Shown here: piece by piece, positions 58,492 through 64,000 of the stretch
Layout: each line of letters starts with the position of its first letter
How positions within the stretch are numbered: the first letter of the stretch is position 1
Origin: Trichostrongylus colubriformis
Lineage: Eukaryota; Nematoda; Chromadorea; Rhabditida; Trichostrongylidae
DNA length: 64,000 nt
Direction: 5' to 3'
Assembly: GCA_963978905.1 (NCBI GenBank)
Contig: OZ022258.1
Coordinates: forward strand, 56,714,591 to 56,778,590
Position numbers and translations under genes: made by a program
Notes under the pieces: model-generated
Databases searched by the model: none
Seen by the model: only the letters and a program-made list of their open reading frames with translations
What the model was told of the DNA's origin: nothing

Positions 58492-58708
58492 AAGGAATGT
58501 ATGGTTGACTGGCGGTGTACATAGTGGTGGTAATCCGAGCTATGAGACGTGGAGGAGATTTCCGGAGAAGTGTGCCTCGTCGCCCTCCAGTCGAGAGCTC
58601 ATCGCGCAGATGAGCAAACAGCAAACAAATGATTTCTTACATCGATTGGTGCCCCGTCGTGCCTCTGGACCTCGGATTTATGATGGAACTGCACTTACGT
58701 TACTGTAA
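58492..58708 (+). CDS. Candidate terminal exon of an unidentified gene
   Basis: Follows a CAG acceptor (58489-58491) and is open in phase 1 to TAA at 58706-58708, with AATAAA at 58746-58751. The local G+C content is higher than around it. The frame reads VWLTGGVHSGGNPSYETW, then SSRELIAQMSKQQTNDFLHR and VPRRASGPRIYDGTALTLL at the C terminus. The composition is natural, with a helical middle and a basic Arg-rich end. There is no ATG-initiated start, so earlier exons are needed; none was found. The opposite strand is also open (58436-58624) but with poorer composition. No family recognised. Confidence 0.38.
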
Positions 58709-58787
58709 TATAAGTAAATTAATTGAGATCGTGTAAAACTTCTAAAATAAAATAATCTCTCAGTAAGAGATTTTAAAGTTATTAATA

Positions 58788-59143
58788 CATTTAAAGACAG
58801 TGATGAGGATAATTTGAGGCGAATATTGAAAGATCATCAAATATGAAGGGCGACGTGTCAATGATACGAAAGTGAAGAGAAAACGGAATGAAACGGTTGA
58901 AATCCCGAGAAATGAGACCCTCTTCCCGCTCAGTAGGGGGGGGGGGGGGTCGGGCCGAAAAAGGGGGCGGAAGGGGATAAAAAAGTGGCAGCTGTTGAAG
59001 AGAACGGCTCTTATGAAGCCCGAAGGCGCTCTTTCTCATTGGAAATCTCGCCACATATAGTCTTCTGAGACCCCCCGCTTTTGTTTGCCTGACTCGGTTT
59101 AGGAGTTGTCATTACCCACATTACCCCTATCACTGTTTTCAAG
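58788..59143. mobile_element. MITE with GACAGTGATGRGG-type ends (356 bp)
   Basis: Left TTAAAGACAGTGATGAGGAT and right ACATTACCCCTATCACTGTT are imperfect inverted repeats of about 25 bp. The interior includes AACGGAATGAAACGG, ATCCCGAGAAATGAGACCC and a poly(G) run at about 58936-58949. Related to 48180-48645 and more distantly to family C. Confidence 0.6.
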
Positions 59144-59204
59144 TCGTTATAATATAGAAGGTACGGTAATGGCAAGTTGGAGCCTGTGACGTTGAGGTAT
59201 TTCT

Positions 59205-59475
59205 TTTTGGGATGCGCCACGCGCTGTGCTTCGACTAAATGTCGTGGCGGCATTTGATTTTGCTTTAATCTTTGCATGTAGTGAATTTTGGTGATATCAT
59301 GCGATGTAGATTTTTGTGCTCCTATCCTCAATAATGGTACCGGTACCAATTCGGGGACTCGGAAGTGAGTGCATGCTGGGCTTTCAACGATTCAGGATTC
59401 AATCCTTTACCAATGTTAGTAGTAGCGGCGCCCCTAGTCACTACACCACCTCCGCTTTGCACAGTAATATGTGAA
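59205..59475 (-). repeat. SINE-B (tRNA-derived) copy, minus strand
   Basis: On the minus strand: GGTGGTGTAGTGACTAGGGG (A box), AAAGGATTGAATCCTGAATC (B box), CCCCGAATTGGTACCGGTAC and a tail GCGTGGCGCATCCC. It is the best A/B box pair of the family in this window. Confidence 0.65.
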
Positions 59476-59934
59476 GATACAACAAAATATAGCACTGAAT
59501 CTTTGAAAATAGGCACATAGTCAAATACACCTACAGAGGTTACGGATAAGTGCAAAATTTTTTTTGCGTTTTCATGTGCGGATTTCATGATATTTTATGG
59601 TGCTGCTTCACATCCCAATGCTCATAAATCTTTCCGGAACATTAATGACAGCAGATTGTCTTCCCCATATGCGTTTTTTGCACAATGTAATGCGATAGCA
59701 CACTTGCCAACCTGTTATTGGTCTCGTTGATGAGGCTACGTGATTTTTTCAGGGTAATGGTCATGTTTCACGAATCTTCTGAGCGCTATCGTTTCTTTTG
59801 GACCAATCAAGACGGGTCAGGTAGACAGGACCGTTTGCTTCTAGTATATTGGCAGGATGCTAGCTCATCGATGGCAAATTTGAGACAAAAGTTGGCACGT
59901 AGACAGGGTCAAGCCTCCGTTGAGGAATACTCAA

Positions 59935-59980
59935 CAGGGGGGTCGTATTTGGTCCGCTAGGAGGGGGGGGGGTCGTAAGT
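59935..59980 (+). repeat. Paired G-tract+TCGTA motif
   Basis: Motifs with TCGTA at 59943 and 59973 (30 bp apart), each preceded by a run of six or more G. See also 22771/22800 and 61393/61424. Confidence 0.6.
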
Positions 59981-60094
59981 TGAGGTAGGCAGTGATCAGC
60001 AGAACTTCTCAGGCTTAGGGTCTAAAGTGTAAGGGGAGAAGTGATTAAATTGACTGAATGGGTTCGAACCCAAAACTAGTTTAACTTAATAACC

Positions 60095-60388
60095 ATGGGA
60101 ACCTCATGCATGGCGCAATCCACAACGAAACCGGCCAGTACCAATAACTCTTTCGTTGGTCCGCTGACACCGAAACCACGTACAGAGACACCTCCGGAAT
60201 TCACCGATAAGCCGTGGAAAGCGATATCTATCAGCGGGTACCACCGTGGATGGACACTCCAGAAACAATGGGATGAAAGCGGAAAATTAGCTGATATGGA
60301 CTTCTTCCATATCTTACTACGATCGCAAGTACGTAATCTAATGTTGGCGGTCACTATGCGGACCGGAAAAAACATTTGTATTCATTGA
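60095..60388 (+). other. Open frame of doubtful status
   Basis: 97 codons from ATG, reading TPKPRTETPPEFTDKPWKA and FHILLRSQVRNL. The beginning overlaps a SINE-B-type tail word (CATGCATGGCGCAATCC), repeated at 60411-60425. No splice signals or family match, so it may be chance within repeat DNA. Confidence 0.2.
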
Positions 60389-60561
60389 GAATGTGGTTGA
60401 AATCCTCATGCATGGCGCATCCCACGGAAAAGCTGACCGACGCTTCTCGCCTTTCCACTAGGCCTCCGAGAGCGAAGGATGCATACTGGAAAAATTTCAG
60501 TAACAATGCATCGATTTTTGGGAAGATTCGTGGAGAGATCTCGCAAATTCGACGAAAAAAA

Positions 60562-60935
60562 GCTTTCCTCAACTGGCTTTTTTGAACTTTTCTTGCTTCG
60601 TTTTAAAAATATGGCATAGCTCAGGCAGTCATTCGAAAGCGACAACCTAGCAGACCCTGCTTCACCCAAACGAACTCATATGGTTAAGTTTGAAGGAAGT
60701 TATGGCCATTTCCGTGAAACACTTCGAAATTTTCCTCAACTAATCCTCAACTGGCTTCTATCAAAATAACTTCCTTCGTTTTGAAGATATGGCATAGCTC
60801 AGGTAGTCGTTCGAAAGCGACAACCTAGCAGACCCTGCTTCACCAAAACGTACTCATGCGGTTAAGTTTGAAGGAAGTTATGGCCATTTCCGTGGAACAC
60901 TTCGAAATTTTCCTCAACTAATCCTCAACTGGAAT
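60562..60935 (+). repeat. Two-copy tandem repeat, period 178 bp
   Basis: ATGGCATAGCTCAGGCAGTC (60611) recurs at 60789. Both units contain CGACAACCTAGCAGACCCTG, AAGTTATGGCCATTTCCGTG and TTTTCCTCAACTAATCCTCA with about 95% identity, so the duplication is recent. Confidence 0.85.
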
Positions 60936-62400
60936 TCCATTTCGAGAACTAAGCAACCATTGAGGAAAGCAAGCGGCCAATAGATAGGTCTAAGGGAGTT
61001 CTTAGGAAAACAGTTTACAGCTGTTTGAAAGATGAGCTCTAGGTAAAGTTTCAAGTGTTTTAATAATGTCGGAATTTAGTATGGGGAAGATACCGCGCTC
61101 CTTCGATCGCCGCGTCGCAGCCGTCGCCTGGCATGAGATCCTGAACTTCTGTAGATGTGTAGGGTATTCTGGATTATTATTTGTAATTGTTCGATTATGA
61201 GATAGAAGCGTGATCCGATCTGTAATCTAGGATTCATAGTTTATATATTGGTGTATATTATTGGGGATTCCACCTGTACCACATATTTTTCGGGTTTTTG
61301 CGTCCATTTAGTTGTATATTGGTGAACAGTATTCAAAAAATATAAGTATTCAAAAATGCTAATTTGATGGGTTCTGTGCAAAAAGAGGGGGTCGTATTGG
61401 AGCTCCCTTTTCGGTGGGGGGGTCGTATTTTTTGAAAGTTTTCCTCAACTGGGCGCTTGACCCTGCACGTAGACATGGGTAGATGTGTTGTACCAATTTG
61501 GGCTATAGAACAGTCTGCTTTGGATACGAAGCTAATCATGGAATAACTTCTGGTGCGAGAGCGAGGGATACTCCAAAGATTTAACCATGTGAAATTTTGG
61601 GTGCAGTGCACTCACGGCCACAGTTGGAGGTAGCATGCGTTTTCGGTAAAGGAAATGTGTTCGGTGTAAATGAATCTTACGAAGCCAACACTAAACAAAC
61701 AGATTATTTGCGTTTGCTGCTGAGCGGGCCCTTACGTGGGCTCTGCAGGCCGACCGTCCATCCATGTAAGCTCATCGTGTGCTGTGTTTGATCGCCATAT
61801 ATCACAGACCCTTTGGAACTTTCTAATGTTAACGTTACGATGTGATTCCTTATCAATTGATTGCCGCTAAGGAAGCATATGGTCTGCTGTAAATGCTATC
61901 AGAGACTTATCTTTCTTCACTCAAGCGGTAGTCGTTTGAATGTCTTCGTAGCCGTTCCAACGTCCATGCGTGTTAGATCGCCTTCATACTCTGAGGTGCC
62001 GCCGATGGGGCGTGGCAGCATCATCTTTGCGTCTCCGCTCGCGCCAATTTGCTTCACTCGCACTGCCGCAAGCAGCACCACCGCAAGGTATGAATGCTGC
62101 CTAAGTGACCAGCAGCACAACTAGAACAGGGGCACACTTGGTCGTGGCACTGCAGAATGAAAGCCATCTTGAACGGACAGCTATAGAATATGTGCAATGT
62201 TTACAAATATTTATCAATATACATATAAACATCACAGGATTATGAACGTAGAATTAATTGTAGTGGCATTAAGCTCACAAGGACAGATCAAAGTCAAGAA
62301 GAGGGTTCTGTTTGAGTCAAATACTCGAACAGAACTAATACTGATAAGTATGTAATATTTAGTCAGGTGAAATACCGGTCTTTATACATGTACGGTAAAA
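60936..62400. other. Intergenic, no gene supported
   Basis: Holds the paired G-tract+TCGTA motif at 61393/61424. ORFs at 61597-62124 have no supporting signals. Confidence 0.35.
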
Positions 62401-62401
62401 A

Positions 62402-62409
62402 TGACGTCA
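62402..62409. promoter_or_regulatory. Perfect CRE-like palindrome TGACGTCA
   Basis: An eight-base CREB/ATF consensus lies directly after the stop codon of the His-rich gene. A single perfect site of this length is expected about once per 64 kb by chance, so a role is unproven. Confidence 0.25.
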
Positions 62410-62637
62410 TCAGTGATGGTGTGATTGATGGTGGTCGTGATGATGATTGTGATGATGGAAGGGATGGGTCATTTTGTGGAAGAATCCGTGGTGATGATCG
62501 TGATGATGAGATTGCTCGTGATGATGATGATTGTCCATGACCATCGGGGGTGGACCATGTACGGCTGGAGGATAACCACCGTACACTGGTGGAGGATAGG
62601 GCTGGTAGTTGCCGTATTGGTTTCCGTGATAGGACAT
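62410..62637 (-). CDS. Small histidine-rich protein (75 aa, single exon)
   Basis: ATG at 62637, TGA at 62410-62412. The N-terminal third is Tyr/Pro/Gly-rich (YGNYQPYPPPVYGGYPP), then PPPMVMDNHHHHEQSHHH and a tail of His clusters separated by Asp, Asn, Gln and Phe, ending HQSHHH. 25 of 75 residues are His. No signal peptide or membrane segment. Gene structure supports reality: TATAAATA lies about 55 bp upstream and a TTTCCTACAG acceptor-like sequence ends one base before the ATG. Such proteins can bind Zn, Cu or haem; that is inference from composition, as I recognise no named family. The opposite strand is open because CAC/CAT codons complement to GTG/ATG, and is not a gene. Confidence 0.72.
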   Translation of the reverse strand: MSYHGNQYGNYQPYPPPVYGGYPPAVHGPPPMVMDNHHHHEQSHHHDHHHGFFHKMTHPFHHHNHHHDHHQSHHH

Positions 62638-62690
62638 TCTGTAGGAAACTGGAATGAGTTGAATGATACTGCTAGGCGGATAGTTTGGTA

Positions 62691-62697
62691 TTTATAG
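62691..62697 (-). promoter_or_regulatory. TATA box of the His-rich gene
   Basis: TATAAAT on the minus strand, 54 bp before the ATG at 62637. With initiation about 30 bp downstream, the leader would be short. Confidence 0.5.
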
Positions 62698-62699
62698 GT

Positions 62700-63448
62700 A
62701 AACCGATATCCCTTATCAATTCGAAACGTCGCCCACTCCAAACAATGACTCAGCTGCGTCTTATGCAAACAAAAAACGCTCCGAAAATTGCCTCCGTAAA
62801 GTAGTTGGTGAGAGGTGAAGCGGTTTGAGCTTTGGAAACGCGGAAACTCATTTTTTACGTATCAAGGGGCTTTCTTCTGGTTTGGACTTCTTCGGGTACC
62901 TACAACAAAATACAGCCCCCAGGAGGTAATGGTTTGGATAATAATCGTCAAATTTCAAGGTGGTGATGAGCAGAGATTCTTTGGATTCGATTTCCGAGTG
63001 ATTCGGGGATCGAATAGTTTCATTGTGAACCGAACAGTAAACCGATCAAAGTTCAATTATTGCCGTAAGATTTAGAAAAAATGCGCAAAAACGTATTTTC
63101 GCCTTTGTTTTTATCGTTGTTTTTTCTGTAAATCAATAAATTACAGAATATTCACCAAAGCTGTATATATGAAATCGGCTCTTTGATCTGTACATGAAAT
63201 TCCTACGAGTTTCAGTTTTCGGTTTGAAACGGCAATGCTTTACTTCGCCCCTTCTTCCTATCTATCCAATGAAGACATGATCTCGATGCGTGCTACACGT
63301 TGCTAGGAAATGCTTGACTTTTCTGTGCCAGATCTCGGTCCTCGAACTGGTTCGGTTTCCCTTCCATGAAATATGTTCGCAGTAAGAGTGATCGTTTTTA
63401 GCGTTGCTTTGTAAATTTCCGTTTTTCTAGTTTCGTCATAGTTTAGCG
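62700..63448. other. Intergenic, no feature seen
   Basis: No exon or repeat recognised. Confidence 0.3.
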
Positions 63449-63964
63449 TTACAACTGAAAAGCTGAAGAAACGTGGCGGCTTCCACTTTGGCCCAATAGG
63501 CCAGTTATGCACTCAATCGGGGTAATATTGTACAATGCGCTGTATGAAGTGATGGTTAGATCCAGTGATTTCCCAACCCATACTGTAACGTCAGTATCAG
63601 TATAGGTCGGAAATAAACCTTCAGTGGAGCGATAAGCATCTGTGTCAAGCATCAATGCGTTTGAAGACGGAAAGAGAATGTTGGTCGCATTTGCGGAAAT
63701 CTTCAATATCATTTGGGGGCGTTCCTCTGGAGTGAGGCAAGTGGCAACTGTAATCACAGAAATCAAGGGATGTAGAAAATTAAGAAATAGAGAAATTTGC
63801 TCTATAGGAAACAGAGTAGCAAGTTTGGAGTCACTGAACAAATCAAACGATTTACTGTACAGTTCTCTACGGAGGTCAAGTGCATTGCGTTTCCAAATCA
63901 ACTCGCTCGCATAGCTCGATTTTTCCATATCAGTCAAAAGGATGTAATCAGAGTTCTTCGCCAG
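63449..63964 (-). CDS. Unidentified ORF, probably the 3' exon of a gene continuing to the right
   Basis: Open on the minus strand from about 63964 to a TAA at 63449-63451. The first ATG (DMEKSSYASEL) is at 63928, giving about 160 residues. It reads ELIWKRNALDLRRELYSKSF, then a hydrophobic stretch FPIEQISLFLNFLHPLISVI, CLTPEERPQMILKISANATN, DTDAYRSTEGLFPTYTDTDV and SYSALYNITPIECITGLL. The composition and the lack of low-complexity bias suggest real coding sequence. No canonical acceptor was found before it (only CGAAG near 63956), and no domain is recognised. NAT and NIT could be N-glycosylation sites if it is extracellular. Chance ORF not excluded. Confidence 0.45.
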   Translation of the reverse strand: MAKNSDYILLTDMEKSSYASELIWKRNALDLRRELYSKSFDLFSDSKLATLFPIEQISLFLNFLHPLISVITVATCLTPEERPQMILKISANATNILFPSSNALMLDTDAYRSTEGLFPTYTDTDVTVWVGKSLDLTITSYSALYNITPIECITGLLGQSGSRHVSSAFQL

Positions 63965-64000
63965 TGCTTAATCCGTCATCATTTGTGAGCATGGTGAGGA

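Noticed and set aside
60376..60669. Opposed ORFs as genes
   Set aside because: They overlap SINE-B-type tail words and the start of the 178-bp tandem repeat.
62425..62697. 90-codon plus-strand ORF rich in Met/Val over the His-rich gene
   Set aside because: It is the complement of His codons (CAC/CAT give GTG/ATG); the minus-strand gene has promoter and leader signals.

Overview
This window looks like a piece of a parasitic nematode chromosome, most likely a strongylid such as a hookworm (inference). It is AT-rich and gene-sparse. The genes I can recognise are cut into small exons by introns with worm-style TTTTCAG acceptors, and two start codons sit directly behind splice-acceptor-like sequence, as expected for spliced-leader trans-splicing. 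There is one eukaryotic nuclear tRNA with internal pol III boxes, and a dense load of MITEs, SINEs, mariner relatives and a Penelope-like retroelement. No prokaryotic gene organisation is present.

Layout. 1-2445 (minus): 5' part of a secreted C-type lectin gene that runs off the left edge. 2.5-29 kb: essentially gene-free, built of MITE families (TTAA-flanked, CGTCAGA-type, CAGGGGGTGCC-type, two nested palindromes near 28 kb), SINE copies, poly(G)/poly(C) tracts and one frameshifted ORF (25.6-26.2 kb). 29.2-32.2 kb (plus): an eight-exon gene for a C11orf54/PTD012-type zinc-dependent ester hydrolase. 32.8 kb (minus): tRNA-Leu(TAA). 33.5-34.2 kb: a dead mariner with intact ends. 36.3-40.5 kb (minus): a seven-exon gene for a membrane-anchored sulfotransferase-like protein. 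41.55-43.82 kb: a Penelope-like element with a GIY-YIG domain, flanked by inverted ~530-bp arms that each carry a hammerhead-like ribozyme. 43.8-44.9 kb (minus): the 3' end of an unidentified spliced gene. 45-58 kb: repeats again. 58.5 kb (plus): a probable terminal exon. 62.4 kb (minus): a one-third-histidine 75-residue protein. 63.4-64 kb (minus): a long unidentified ORF reaching towards the right edge.

The genes are unrelated to one another (lectin, metabolic hydrolase, Golgi-type transferase, His-rich peptide), and I see no operon or dedicated multi-gene system. The most unusual material is in the repeats: the ribozyme-bearing inverted arms of the Penelope element, a recurrent pair of G-tract+TCGTA motifs held 29-31 bp apart, and composite SINEs and MITEs.

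Limits: all exon joins are deduced by eye from splice signals, phase and remembered family resemblance. No alignment or transcript data were available.
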